Positions 55,254-64,000 of a DNA stretch of 64,000 nucleotides are shown here, in pieces. Source of the stretch: CAVTLG01 sp963802635 (GTDB taxonomy: Bacteria; Chloroflexota; Ktedonobacteria; Ktedonobacterales; Ktedonobacteraceae). The stretch is from contig CAWDJJ010000002.1 in assembly GCA_963802635.1 (NCBI GenBank), positions 1,116,001 through 1,180,000 on the forward strand, in the 5' to 3' direction. The notes beneath the pieces were generated by a model that did no database searches, was not told where the DNA came from, and was given only the letters and a program-made list of their open reading frames with translations. How positions within the stretch are numbered: the stretch's first letter is position 1; each line of letters opens with the position of its first letter. Made by a program: the position numbers and the translations under genes.

Positions 55254-56382
55254 ATGGCTTTTGAGAACCAACGTGGATCACGTCACATTGATCCAGCTTT
55301 TCTTGCATCGCTTCCCTTGTTTTCTCATGTTCCCTCAGAACTTCTTACATCCATTATTGATGAAGATGTTCTACGGTATTATCAGGATGGTGATGTCATC
55401 ATGTATCAAGGGGATCGCGCTGATGGTCTTTTCATGCTGCTTCATGGGCAGACACGCATCCTGACCGATGGGATCTTTCTCGTGACTCGTAGCCCTTACG
55501 ATATTCTGGGCGAATTAGCGTTTATCAACCAGACCGTTCGCAATGCGACAGTCATCGCGCAAGGGACCGTCCAGGCGCTCGTCTTACATGCTTCTCTTGT
55601 TGAGCATCTGATGACCAATACCATCTTTCTGCGCAACGTGCTGCGTTTGGTAGCAGCAAAGCTGCACGAGGCGACAAACGAACGTGCCTTTCATTTTCGG
55701 AATGAACAACTCCTCTTTCATGAATTCCGCGCTCATCTTTCACCGGAGATCGTTCAACGTCTGCTCGCGACGGGCAAACAGTATGGCATGCCTCGTTTTA
55801 TTGATGCCGTTCTTCTCTTCGCAGATATTCGTTCATTTACAGAGCGATCAGCAACGATGACGCCCGAACAACTCGCTCAGGAGTTAAATCCGTATCTGGA
55901 CGCCGTTGTTTCTGTCATCCATCGTCACGAGGGTATGGTGGATAAATTTATTGGGGATGCCGTATTCGCCCTTTGGGGAATCGCACCGGGTGAAACTGAT
56001 CCCATTCAACAAGCCTTTGCCTGTGCAAAGGAGATGTTCACTACGGCTGCCTCGCCTCTCCTTCGGTGGCAATCCTATTACTCTTGGCATTGGACTGAAT
56101 GCTGGCCGGGTTTTTATCGGCAATGTCGGAGGAGAGGGAAAAAGACAATTTACTGTGTTGGGGCACCCAGTCAATCTGGCTGCCAGATGCGAAAGCGCCA
56201 CAAAAGAATTACAAGCCGCTATTGTCATGGGAGAGGATTTTGCGCTCCGTTTACCTGCATCTCTCATCTCGTCTTTCTGTAAGCATGAACAGATCTCTGT
56301 CAAAGGTGCAGGGCTGCAAACACTCTATGCTTATACACCAACAACGGGAGGTGAAAAAGGGAGCTTGTATGAGTTGGAATAG
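55254..56382 (+). pseudogene. cNMP-binding domain plus class III adenylate/guanylate cyclase, frameshifted
   Basis: Residues 18-130 form a Crp-type cyclic-nucleotide-binding domain (DGDVIMYQGDRADGLFMLLHG; YDILGELAFINQTVRNATV). Residues 185-345 form a class III cyclase with FADIRSFTE and KFIGDAVFALWG carrying both metal Asp. Near 56060 one extra base moves the rest (NPITLGIGLNAGRVFIGNVGG ... VLGHPVNLAARCESA) into the next frame, ending at 56382. ATG 55254 has GAGAGGAATG upstream. It overlaps the next gene by 14 bases. Confidence 0.8.
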
Positions 56383-57784
56383 ACAGCGGAGTGCCGATCG
56401 TATTCAGCGGCATCTTCAGGGCATGCAACCGATCAACGTCAGTGATTTCACGAAAAATATGGACCTGGAGCGGGTTGTCTCTGAGAATCAATGTAAACGG
56501 ATCTTTGGTGCTCATACGTATGCAACCCTGACAAATTTTGCGCAGATGGCTTCATCTCCACCTGAGGGGGAGGGGTACAAAGATTGGATCATTGCGCTTC
56601 ATCTCTATCAACAGGAGATCTTCCATATCGTAGAACAGGTCTTTGGGGGCTATTTTGTTCACTTTCAAAGTGCAAAGCTGCATGCCTTGCTCTATCAACC
56701 CTTCCGCGACCCATCCGTACTCGCAGCACGCGCGGTCTTACTGCAATGTGTACTCGGCGATTTTGTGCGAGCAGTTTTTCACCCAGTATTTCCTCACTAT
56801 GGGAAAACGATGCTCGCCAGTGGAGTGGATCTTGGGATGACGATAGCAACAAGTAATGGACTCAGCAATGACAGAGAGTTACTTTTCATTGGTTCAGCGG
56901 CGAATTACGCGGCAAAGATTATTGACCAGAGTGACGAGTATCCGCGCATAACCCAAAGGATCTATCATGCTCTGCCAAAAGAACTACAAAACCTCTGCCA
57001 CCCAGCGGGTACTCTGCTCAACACGCCTCTTTACGTTCTCCGAATTCCTGAGCGAGGTATGTTCGCAAAACTTCTTCATAGCTACGGCATCAAATGGCGA
57101 CCAGAAGACAGAATACAGCATCTTCTCCAAGAGAAACAGAGATTGTCTCTTGCACCTATCACAACACACGCAGAAGCGCCCCTCGTCGATCTCAATGAAC
57201 TGAGTATCTTGAATAATCGCCGGGTGTTTGCCGCTTCCCTCTTTGCTGATGTTTCGGGCTTTACTCGTTATGTTGCAGAAGCGGAGAAAAATGGAACGCA
57301 AGCACAAGCCCTTCGTGTGCTCCATGCAATTCGTGAAGAGATGGCCTGCATCGTCAGGCTAGATTTTCCTGGGCTACGTGTACAGTTTCAAGGAGATCGA
57401 GTCCAGGCGCTGTTTGTCGGGGAGGAACAAAAAGTGGCACAGCGTGCTGTGCAGGCAGCTATAGGACTACAATCCTCAATGGAGGGGCCGATCAAAGAAT
57501 ATCTTTCCCTGGCTCGTCCATTGCATTTAGCCATTGGCGTTGATCTGGGATGGACGCTCGTATCGCGACTGGGGGTACGGAAGTATCGTGATCCTATTTG
57601 CATTGGGCAGCCCGTAGAACGAGCTGCTGCATTTGAGGAGGCAAGTGAAGGTGGACAAATTGCTATCTCACGACGCCTCTATCAAGCTTTGCCCACTGAT
57701 CTCGGATACCACTTTAAGCGAAATAAGGAGGCTCAATGTTATGTTGCAGCTAATTTGATCGAAAGGTCTATATCAAGTGCCTAG
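56369..57784 (+). CDS. Protein with two cyclase-homology domains
   Basis: 471 residues. The first domain (about 35-215) keeps the fold words (SGVDLGMTIA, FIGSAANYAAKI) but lacks the metal Asp (HFQSAKLHALL). The second (about 280-465) has FADVSGFTRYVAEA and QFQGDRVQALFVG with both Asp, plus AIGVDLGWTLVSRLG. One active and one degenerate half in a single chain could give an internally regulated cyclase. Translationally coupled to the preceding cyclase. Confidence 0.7.
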   Translation: MSWNRQRSADRIQRHLQGMQPINVSDFTKNMDLERVVSENQCKRIFGAHTYATLTNFAQMASSPPEGEGYKDWIIALHLYQQEIFHIVEQVFGGYFVHFQSAKLHALLYQPFRDPSVLAARAVLLQCVLGDFVRAVFHPVFPHYGKTMLASGVDLGMTIATSNGLSNDRELLFIGSAANYAAKIIDQSDEYPRITQRIYHALPKELQNLCHPAGTLLNTPLYVLRIPERGMFAKLLHSYGIKWRPEDRIQHLLQEKQRLSLAPITTHAEAPLVDLNELSILNNRRVFAASLFADVSGFTRYVAEAEKNGTQAQALRVLHAIREEMACIVRLDFPGLRVQFQGDRVQALFVGEEQKVAQRAVQAAIGLQSSMEGPIKEYLSLARPLHLAIGVDLGWTLVSRLGVRKYRDPICIGQPVERAAAFEEASEGGQIAISRRLYQALPTDLGYHFKRNKEAQCYVAANLIERSISSA

Positions 57785-57959
57785 CTGAACGGTACTTAAG
57801 TTATTCCGCTTTTGTATTGCCTGAAAAGAATTACATTCTTATGAAGAGGCTTTTTGGAGCATATGGTCCAATCACTTCCTCAAAAAGATGATTTTCATAA
57901 TCCACTCTTCATAAATTGCCAATAATGACTCTAATATGATTATCATATCGCGGCTACTT
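57785..57959. other. Intergenic stretch before the MITE-like units
   Basis: Nothing recognisable beyond AT-rich sequence. Confidence 0.3.
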
Positions 57960-58163
57960 AGTGGGTCACGCTGCAATTAACCTTGCTATCAAATCGAGCC
58001 TTTTCAAGCTTGGAGAGCCTTCTTACGATAACAAGGTTATTTGTGAACTGACCCACTAAGTGGGTCAGTTGCCAATTCAGTGGCATTCCACGATAGCTGC
58101 AAGAGCCTCTTATAACTATACAATGACTCGTCCTATACTGCTATAGATGGAGAGTGACCCACT
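57960..58163. repeat. Two tandem MITE-like units with IS1-type ends
   Basis: AGTGGGTCA begins units at 57960 and 58059, and its complement TGACCCACT ends them at 58057 and 58163, giving 98- and 105-base units side by side. The junction makes a 25-base near-perfect palindrome (58046-58070). The terminal word equals the core of the IS1-type inverted repeat at 32910 (GTAGTGGGTCAA). No coding capacity. Probably non-autonomous derivatives. Confidence 0.6.
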
Positions 58164-58257
58164 GCTGGCATGGACAAAAGAGATGAAAACAGTATCCAAC
58201 TTGGTAAGATATAAACACATAAACGTATTAATGATAAATATTTCTCAAAATATGACG

Positions 58258-58330
58258 AATATACCCATATTTCGAGAAATATACCCATATTACTTGACAA
58301 ATTACCCTCAAGATTGTATTATTTGGGTAT
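58258..58330 (+). promoter_or_regulatory. ietA promoter, apparently leaderless, with repeated operator word
   Basis: TTGACA (58294-58299), a 17-base spacer and TATTAT (58317-58322) end only 6 bases before ATG 58329, so transcription should start at or within a base or two of the start codon; no SD fits. ATACCCATAT occurs at 58260-58269 and 58281-58290, and inverted with one mismatch at 58321-58330 over the start site. These look like repressor sites. Confidence 0.7.
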
Positions 58331-59495
58331 GAAAAAAGAGATTTCACAATGGGCAACAGTCCTTGATATCATTGAAGCAGGACTGAGCAAAGATATAGAC
58401 AAAATGCGAAATTATGCATCGTTACTGGCTGATCGACTCGATGAAGACGGTGACAAGGCAATGGCAGTTCGTGTTCGTCGCGTTTTGGAAACCGCTCAGA
58501 CGCAAAGAGCACCCAGAGGTGGCACTGCTAGTTTATCAACTGCGCAAGCCGCATTTGCACCGGTAGACCCAGAGAGCAGAAGCGCCTTCGTTGATGAGAT
58601 TAAACCTAGTGTGGAGGAACCGCCTATTCTTAATCAGCAAATCTTCCATGAAGTCGACCGTTTTATTCAACTACAACGATACGCAGATCAATTTGTTCGT
58701 GAGGGAATTCCCGCCCCACGATCACTTCTCTTGTATGGGCCTCCAGGATGTGGCAAAAGCACAACTGCCCAATACGTTGCTAAAAAGCTAGGTTTGCCCC
58801 TTTTTATTGTCCGTTTAGATGCTGTAATGTCCTCTTTTCTTGGCACAACAGCAAAAAATCTTCGTATGGTATTTGAGCATACTGCACGTAGAGCAGCGAT
58901 ACTATTTCTTGATGAGTTCGATGCTCTGGCAAAGATGCGTGATGATTCCAACGAGGTTGGAGAAATTAAACGTATTGTCAATAGTCTAATCCAGAACATG
59001 GACGCCTTTCCTCGGTTATATGTAATTGCCGCAACTAATCATGAACATTTACTTGATCCTGCAATCTGGCGTCGGTTTGATGTTGTTATTAACTTGTCTC
59101 TACCCGAACTTGAAGAACGTACGGCACTTTTGCATCAATTCCTTGGACAGCAGAAGATTGACGAAAATAACTTACGTTGGATTGCTATTGTAACTGAGGG
59201 ATGTAGCGGTTCTGATATAGCACAAATAGCTATGCGCACCCGTCAAGAAAGCGCATTAGTTCCTGATGCGTCTGTCTTGCATCTTCTCGTGAGGGAAGTG
59301 TGGCGACGCTTAGACGGAAATAAGCTAACAACCAATGTTCTTACAGAAGATAAGTCAGCCCTTGTTAAATTCATTGATAGTCGTACGAATGACAAAGTCC
59401 CCGCCAAAGCGATGGAGGAGATGACAGGAATTTCAAATTCAACCGTAGCGCGTATCCGACGTGTAAAAGGAGATACAACTATTCATGGTAGATGA
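58329..59495 (+). CDS. ietA: AAA+ ATPase, IetA-like
   Basis: 388 residues. Walker A GPPGCGKST (137-145), Walker B AILFLDEFDAL (about 190-200), sensor/arginine-finger region NHEHLLDPAIWRRFDV. The N-terminal 100 residues are helical and may bind the partner. The next gene is a subtilisin-like protease overlapping by 11 bases. An ATPase-subtilase pair of this kind is the published ietAS anti-phage system; assignment is by architecture, not by search. Confidence 0.75.
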   Translation: MKKEISQWATVLDIIEAGLSKDIDKMRNYASLLADRLDEDGDKAMAVRVRRVLETAQTQRAPRGGTASLSTAQAAFAPVDPESRSAFVDEIKPSVEEPPILNQQIFHEVDRFIQLQRYADQFVREGIPAPRSLLLYGPPGCGKSTTAQYVAKKLGLPLFIVRLDAVMSSFLGTTAKNLRMVFEHTARRAAILFLDEFDALAKMRDDSNEVGEIKRIVNSLIQNMDAFPRLYVIAATNHEHLLDPAIWRRFDVVINLSLPELEERTALLHQFLGQQKIDENNLRWIAIVTEGCSGSDIAQIAMRTRQESALVPDASVLHLLVREVWRRLDGNKLTTNVLTEDKSALVKFIDSRTNDKVPAKAMEEMTGISNSTVARIRRVKGDTTIHGR

Positions 59496-61788
59496 TTTAC
59501 GTTATCCCGCATTGATTGTTATGCCACCTAATGAAGATTATGTAAAGCGCCCAAGTGGTGGTGGTGGACAGCCTCAAACTTTTGCTGATGTAGAGGAAAC
59601 ACGTGTAAAAATATTAGATGCATGTAAAACAATGAAAGACCATTTGCATGAGGCGGAACAGACTGGTCAGCCTGTAGGTATCGCACGACTTAAGTTGCGC
59701 GATAATGCTGTAGCGAAGAGCCACAGACCACGGGAGGCTTTTACGCAAGATACTTGTCCTGTTATTGGAGACCTCAACGAAATTGGAGAACTAGCGGTTT
59801 TAGTGACTGAATCCAAATTAGATAGGCTTTCGCGCAAAATACGTTCATTAGACTCCAATGGTTCTGCGCACCTTACAAGTATTGAGTCTTTCGCCTTAAT
59901 AGGATTGGAGCGAAGATTTCCTACAGATACTCAATCCGCAATAAGTCACCATTTAAAATATCATAAGCAAGCATGGCTACGAATCAGACTTCCAAGATTA
60001 CACCTTTTTGGCCAGATCTTTCAAGAAGAATTGGAACAAAAATTGCTCATGCTTGTGGGAAACGAAGAGAAACCCTATCTGGATCAAGGCGATTTTGTCG
60101 TATATGCTGTTAACATTCACAGCATGGATCAGGCAATGGAGATCGCGTCATTACAGTTTATTGATCGACTTGATCTCATGCCAATATATGTGCCTTCTAG
60201 CAATGCAGTAATCGATGTAGCAAGCTTACGGCTGGCAACGAACAATAGGTCTAGCGACTTGCCTATTGTAGCAATTGTGGATACTGGTATTGACCCTAGA
60301 AGTCCATTAGCGCCTTTGATATATGCCCGAAAGAAATATGTAGATGATTACTACTATAACCCGTCGCATGGTACAGCGGTAGCAGCATTAGCAGCAGCGC
60401 AAGAAGGTATTGTGAGCAACGAATTAATTCCTCGCTGCCAATTGCTTGATGTTACAATAGTCCCAAACACAGATGAAGACGCTGGACCAACTGACACATT
60501 ATATGAGCATACATTGGTATATCGATTAGAGGAAGCACTTGAGAGTTACGGCAGCGTTGTAAAGCAGTGGAATTTGTCTTTAGCTACACCAACAGGGAGC
60601 CGTCCTACAGGATTCAGCTATTTAGCAATGGAGCTTGATAGACTTCATAAACAGTACGACGTAACATTCTACTGCTCTCCGGGTAATTGCGAACTACGAT
60701 CTCTGTGGCCACCTACTATCAGCGATACTTCTTCTGACTGGATTGCTCCTCCTGGAGATGCTTTATGTGGTGTTACAGTAGGGTCATGTACACCAGACGA
60801 TTCTCCTGAAGGTGCACTCGCCCCTGGGAGTGCTCCTTCCCCGTTTTCGCCTCATGGTCCCATCGCTTACAGCGTCATTAAACCTGATCTGGTAGAGGTA
60901 GGAGGAAATATTGGAGGAGATGGTATCACGCGTATTGGAGTGAATACAATTCAGCCAAATGGAGAAGTACTCGTGGATGTTGGAACAAGTTTCTCAACTC
61001 CGCGCGTTTGTGGTGTAAGTGCAGAATTGGCTGCTTGTATTGCAAGGAATGGAGCCAATGCATCAAACACACAGTTGTTGACAAAAACTTTACTATTACA
61101 TCACGCTTCAATACCACCTGTGCTAGCTTTGGGCTTATACCTTCCCGATTTCTATGGTTATGGCAAACCGGCCTCATTAGAAAACATGGCTGGCGATCCA
61201 TTTTGGCGCAGTACGTCCCTCATTTGCGGGCGCCTCTACCCCAATGGCGAAGATCTTGTAATTGATGATTTCCCATATCCTGATGGCTTAAGCACTGATA
61301 AAGGTTTTGAGGGTAAAATATGGATTACAATGGCTTCAGAACCTATTATCGACCCATCATTTAAAGTTGAGTATGCACGCTCAAATGTGGATGTCCATTT
61401 TGGAGTGATGAAGCAAAATCGCCACAAAGAGCAGTTCTTTGGTCAAGTTAAATGTGTTCATTCAGGGCCTGGAACATCATTAGCTAGAGAGCTACATAAA
61501 TGGTCACCAGTGAAGCAATATAGAAATCAGACTCGCATGTTCTGTTCTGGAGACCGGTGGCGGCTCCGTGTCGAGATGGCCTTAAGGGATAAGGAATCGG
61601 ATGCAATAAAGCAAAAACGGCAACAATGGACAGACTTCCCGGTTGATATCGTACTGGCTGTGACTATCGTTGATCCAAATCAGTTCGTGCAGGTTAATAA
61701 CCAGATGTTTCAGAAATGGCGAGCAAGAGGCTATATTCCTACACAAATTGGCATTGTTCCTCGACTGCGAACTAGATTTTCTTACTAA
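59485..61788 (+). CDS. ietS: Subtilisin-like serine protease, IetS-like
   Basis: 767 residues. Catalytic triad words are VAIVDTGIDPRS (Asp266), SHGTAVAAL (His295) and DVGTSFSTPR (Ser502), so the S8 triad is intact. No signal peptide, hence a cytoplasmic protease. The N-terminal 250 residues and C-terminal 240 residues are extensions not seen in secreted subtilases. Coupled to the ATPase gene. Expected to act on an unknown intracellular target during infection. Confidence 0.8.
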   Translation: MVDDLRYPALIVMPPNEDYVKRPSGGGGQPQTFADVEETRVKILDACKTMKDHLHEAEQTGQPVGIARLKLRDNAVAKSHRPREAFTQDTCPVIGDLNEIGELAVLVTESKLDRLSRKIRSLDSNGSAHLTSIESFALIGLERRFPTDTQSAISHHLKYHKQAWLRIRLPRLHLFGQIFQEELEQKLLMLVGNEEKPYLDQGDFVVYAVNIHSMDQAMEIASLQFIDRLDLMPIYVPSSNAVIDVASLRLATNNRSSDLPIVAIVDTGIDPRSPLAPLIYARKKYVDDYYYNPSHGTAVAALAAAQEGIVSNELIPRCQLLDVTIVPNTDEDAGPTDTLYEHTLVYRLEEALESYGSVVKQWNLSLATPTGSRPTGFSYLAMELDRLHKQYDVTFYCSPGNCELRSLWPPTISDTSSDWIAPPGDALCGVTVGSCTPDDSPEGALAPGSAPSPFSPHGPIAYSVIKPDLVEVGGNIGGDGITRIGVNTIQPNGEVLVDVGTSFSTPRVCGVSAELAACIARNGANASNTQLLTKTLLLHHASIPPVLALGLYLPDFYGYGKPASLENMAGDPFWRSTSLICGRLYPNGEDLVIDDFPYPDGLSTDKGFEGKIWITMASEPIIDPSFKVEYARSNVDVHFGVMKQNRHKEQFFGQVKCVHSGPGTSLARELHKWSPVKQYRNQTRMFCSGDRWRLRVEMALRDKESDAIKQKRQQWTDFPVDIVLAVTIVDPNQFVQVNNQMFQKWRARGYIPTQIGIVPRLRTRFSY

Positions 61789-61837
61789 GAGATATCGTTT
61801 GATGAACTTTGGAAAACTGTTAGCAGAAGAGTCCCAT

Positions 61838-61884
61838 GTGTAAGGTATGACTATACCAATTTTGGTGATATCCATACCTTACAC
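61838..61884. terminator. Long hairpin between convergent genes
   Basis: A perfect 12-bp outer stem (GTGTAAGGTATG 61838-61849 with 61873-61884) encloses an inner ACCAA/TTGGT stem. It lies 50 bases after the protease stop and 95 bases before the end of the convergent nuclease gene. Probably a two-way terminator, although no strong U-tract follows. Confidence 0.55.
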
Positions 61885-61979
61885 AATACTGAGAAAATTT
61901 GTTCCTTCTCAAAAAGATTTATCTATTATACGCTTACTTATAGGGCTGACGAACCAAATATCCTAGACATATCCTATGG

Positions 61980-62729
61980 TCAGAGTGTAGCCGCAACCGA
62001 AGCCACATGTCCGGCTAATCGTGCAACCCACTCTCGTAATCCACCACCGGATTGCAATTCGGAGTATGCTCCCTGTGGGCCATCTGTATCAGAAGAGAGC
62101 AGCAGAGTTGACGCGTCGTAGAGGCCTTCCTGGACGAGCCGCTGGCACAACAACTCATAACGACGAGCATAGGAGGAGCCACGAAAATCAGCGAAGATGT
62201 TGAAATGTTGCTCCTCAACACGGACGGGTGTGTGCACTGCTGGACAGTCTTGCAGCAACATGAGGTATCCCATAAATGGCTTTGGGGAGGTGCCAAATGC
62301 CCCTTCTCGAAAGGCGGTCCAGAAATCGACAGCCGTTCCTATCGCCTCTTCACAACGATTGTTAAAGTTATTGCCGAATGAGCCTACCTGCGACTTGAGC
62401 TCAAGTGCTGCGACCAGTCGCGTGCTCTTCTCAGCATGGTGAACCACTAGCAAATCCCACATTTTCGTTGCGCGATAAAACCCGGGAAGGGTTACAGGAG
62501 CCCCTCTTTCGATGAACACACTCTGCGATGGAAGCCCATTTGCAATCACGATATTTTGAATGAGCCTCACGAATCCGTCCATGTTCGTTCCAGCAGTACT
62601 GCGTCCTCGGTTTCCCTGATCCTTTTTTCCTTTTAATGCCTGATTCGCAGCTGCTTGTTCCCCTGATCGCCAGAAGTGAGCGACGGCTTCCCTGGTCTGT
62701 TCTTCGTAATTTGAGAGATCAAGACCCAC
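61980..62729 (-). CDS. PaeR7I/XhoI-type restriction endonuclease
   Basis: 249 residues. MWDLLVVHH (Asp92) and VAALELKSQVGSFGNNFNNRCEEAIGTAVDFW in parts (Glu110-x-Lys112) are the PD-(D/E)XK core and signature of the PaeR7I family, which cuts CTCGAG. It begins 12 bases after the methyltransferase stop. Family assignment is from recognised motifs; the actual recognition site here is inferred. Confidence 0.85.
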   Translation of the reverse strand: MGLDLSNYEEQTREAVAHFWRSGEQAAANQALKGKKDQGNRGRSTAGTNMDGFVRLIQNIVIANGLPSQSVFIERGAPVTLPGFYRATKMWDLLVVHHAEKSTRLVAALELKSQVGSFGNNFNNRCEEAIGTAVDFWTAFREGAFGTSPKPFMGYLMLLQDCPAVHTPVRVEEQHFNIFADFRGSSYARRYELLCQRLVQEGLYDASTLLLSSDTDGPQGAYSELQSGGGLREWVARLAGHVASVAATL

Positions 62730-62741
62730 AACGTCTCTCCT

Positions 62742-64000
62742 TTATATTTCTTCGCATGCTTCCACTTCTTCCAGGAGCAGCCTGCGTTCGGCATCCGTGA
62801 TGTGATAGAGTTCAAAAGCCACCTCATCACAAACGCTCACATCTGCTTGCTGTGCCGCTTGTCGAAGGCGTTCACGTTGCATGGCAGAGACCTGCTCCCA
62901 ATGAGGAATAGGAATCCTACGAATGTTTTGGGCTTGAAAGCGGAAGTAGCCTCCACGCATTTTGACGGAGTAATTGGCCACAAAGAACTTGGCGACAGAT
63001 GAGCGCAACAGCGCCTGGAGAGCTCGGAGGTCCCAGGTGGAAGAGGTCACGACATAGAGATTGTGATGCGGATAGTAATGCCCTTCATCATAGACGACAT
63101 GAGGTGTGCCTTTGATATCAGGAATGAGCAGCTTGGGCTGATAGGTCAGTGGCTCAGAGATTTTATCGATGGTGCGATACCAGGCCCGGGGATTTTTTTT
63201 TGCCACATGGCGTTTCTTCAAAAGCTCTTCATGTGCCAGAAGATAGGCTTTGAGACGTGGGTATCTCTCAAGACTGAGAAGCGTTCCATGTACGTCGAAT
63301 GGGTTGACGATGACGTTTCCTGACCAAGTGATCTGTCCTGTGTGGATATCCTCTGTCATGAGCAACGGAAGCTTGCGATCCTCTTCAATGGGCAAAAGCT
63401 CTTGCGAACCTATAAAGACCGCATCGCATCCCGTTGCCACCCCAATGCCGACCTTGCATCCTGCCTCTTCCAGCAAAGGAAACTCCTCCTCCAGGCGAAG
63501 CAACAGCAGTTGCTCCTCTGAAGATGCACTCAAGATCCAGGGCTGTGATCGCGTTACCACGTTGGTGAGCACCTGAACGGAAGGGTCTGTCGATGCGTTG
63601 GGCTCTAATCGCAGTGTTGTCGCTAGTGTTTGCAAAAATGTTGCATCAAGGTGGGGACGGCGAACAATGGAAGTCTGTGTGCCTTTTTGTGCCGTGATAA
63701 CCGTGATTGCGGGATACGCGGTGACGTTCGTTTGGAAAGCATCTGTCCCGGTCATATCGACATAGTAGCGCAAATGGAACCGCTGGGAAATGAAATCTCT
63801 CAATGGCCCGCCATACCGGTTTTTCATCCATCGATCAGAACAGATGAAGGAGAGGCTTCCATCGGTTGTGAGAAGTGAAAGGCTTCGTTCAATAAAGGGG
63901 ATGTAGAGATCGGCTCGATCATAGATCGTTCGATACCGTGCTCGATAGTGAGCAATGAGCGCATCGGGGAGCAATTCTTGCCGGACGTATGGTGGGTTCC
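62742..64000 (-). CDS. N6-adenine DNA methyltransferase of the PaeR7I/XhoI-type system, 5' end outside window
   Basis: About 419 residues visible. Motif IV NPPYVRQE lies at the window edge (63999-63974), then YDRADLYIPFIERSL, LSFICSDRWMKNRYGGPLRDFI and a C-terminal target-recognition region (KLLIPDIKGTPHVVYDEGHYYPHHN) follow. The SAM-binding motif I lies outside the window. Paired with the endonuclease at 61980. Confidence 0.85.
   Translation of the reverse strand, partial: NPPYVRQELLPDALIAHYRARYRTIYDRADLYIPFIERSLSLLTTDGSLSFICSDRWMKNRYGGPLRDFISQRFHLRYYVDMTGTDAFQTNVTAYPAITVITAQKGTQTSIVRRPHLDATFLQTLATTLRLEPNASTDPSVQVLTNVVTRSQPWILSASSEEQLLLLRLEEEFPLLEEAGCKVGIGVATGCDAVFIGSQELLPIEEDRKLPLLMTEDIHTGQITWSGNVIVNPFDVHGTLLSLERYPRLKAYLLAHEELLKKRHVAKKNPRAWYRTIDKISEPLTYQPKLLIPDIKGTPHVVYDEGHYYPHHNLYVVTSSTWDLRALQALLRSSVAKFFVANYSVKMRGGYFRFQAQNIRRIPIPHWEQVSAMQRERLRQAAQQADVSVCDEVAFELYHITDAERRLLLEEVEACEEI

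Noticed and set aside
58260..58290. Repeated ATACCCATAT as a CRISPR or iteron array
   Set aside because: Units are only 10 bases with 21-base spacing and sit on a promoter; operator sites explain them better.

Overview
The window looks like part of a chromosome of a mobile-element-rich, multicellular-type Chloroflexota, most likely class Ktedonobacteria. That placement is inference. It rests on moderate GC, lipoproteins with Cys lipoboxes, abundant TetR regulators, a WD40-fused Ser/Thr kinase, IS701/IS110/ISL3/IS1-type transposases, and a transposase-linked DNA-binding protein of a type I associate with this class. No rRNA, complete tRNA or origin was seen.

Layout. 1-2.2 kb: an IS701-type transposase and its companion HTH gene, both frameshifted. 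2.2-7.5 kb: a minus-strand block with a small membrane protein, TetR and SRPBCC genes, then two cupredoxin lipoproteins around two beta-propeller proteins. 8-14.8 kb: TetR plus a ClC channel, a HEAT-repeat gene, and a FAD-monooxygenase/deazaflavin-reductase/TetR operon with a 24-bp palindromic operator over its promoter. 15-22.9 kb: FixH/YtkA-like protein, an unknown polytopic membrane protein, two cation/H+ antiporters, an orphan response regulator with a decayed kinase, and a TPR protein. 23-28.5 kb: an ammonium-transporter gene split by 3.36 kb consisting of IS110 copy, CRISPR-like array fragment, IS110 copy. 28.6-38.5 kb: transposase debris (integrase-like, IS1, ISL3, IS701), a large unknown ORF, a broken nucleotidyltransferase gene and a FAD oxidoreductase. 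39-42.7 kb: a receiver-like protein followed by small uncharacterised ORFs. 42.9-44.4 kb: a DDE transposon. 44.5-64 kb: MglA-like GTPase and then a defence-like island.

The island holds an RnlA-like (two TBP-like domains plus HEPN) protein fused to RNase HIII, a PD-(D/E)XK nuclease, a kinase-WD40 protein, an XRE regulator, a second RNase HIII, a cNMP-binding class III cyclase and a double-cyclase protein, a pair resembling ietAS (AAA ATPase and subtilase) with an apparently leaderless promoter, and a PaeR7I/XhoI-type restriction-modification pair cut by the window end.

The two most interesting signals are these. First, two IS110 elements bracket CRISPR-like repeats, both insertions sit at GTTTCAA, and the same word plus the element's own end sequence recur in its non-coding leader, as expected of a bridge RNA. 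Second, the RnlA-HEPN/RNase HIII fusion links two activities already known to cooperate as separate proteins in E. coli. At least eight genes carry a single-base insertion frameshift, so some apparent pseudogenes may be sequencing artefacts.
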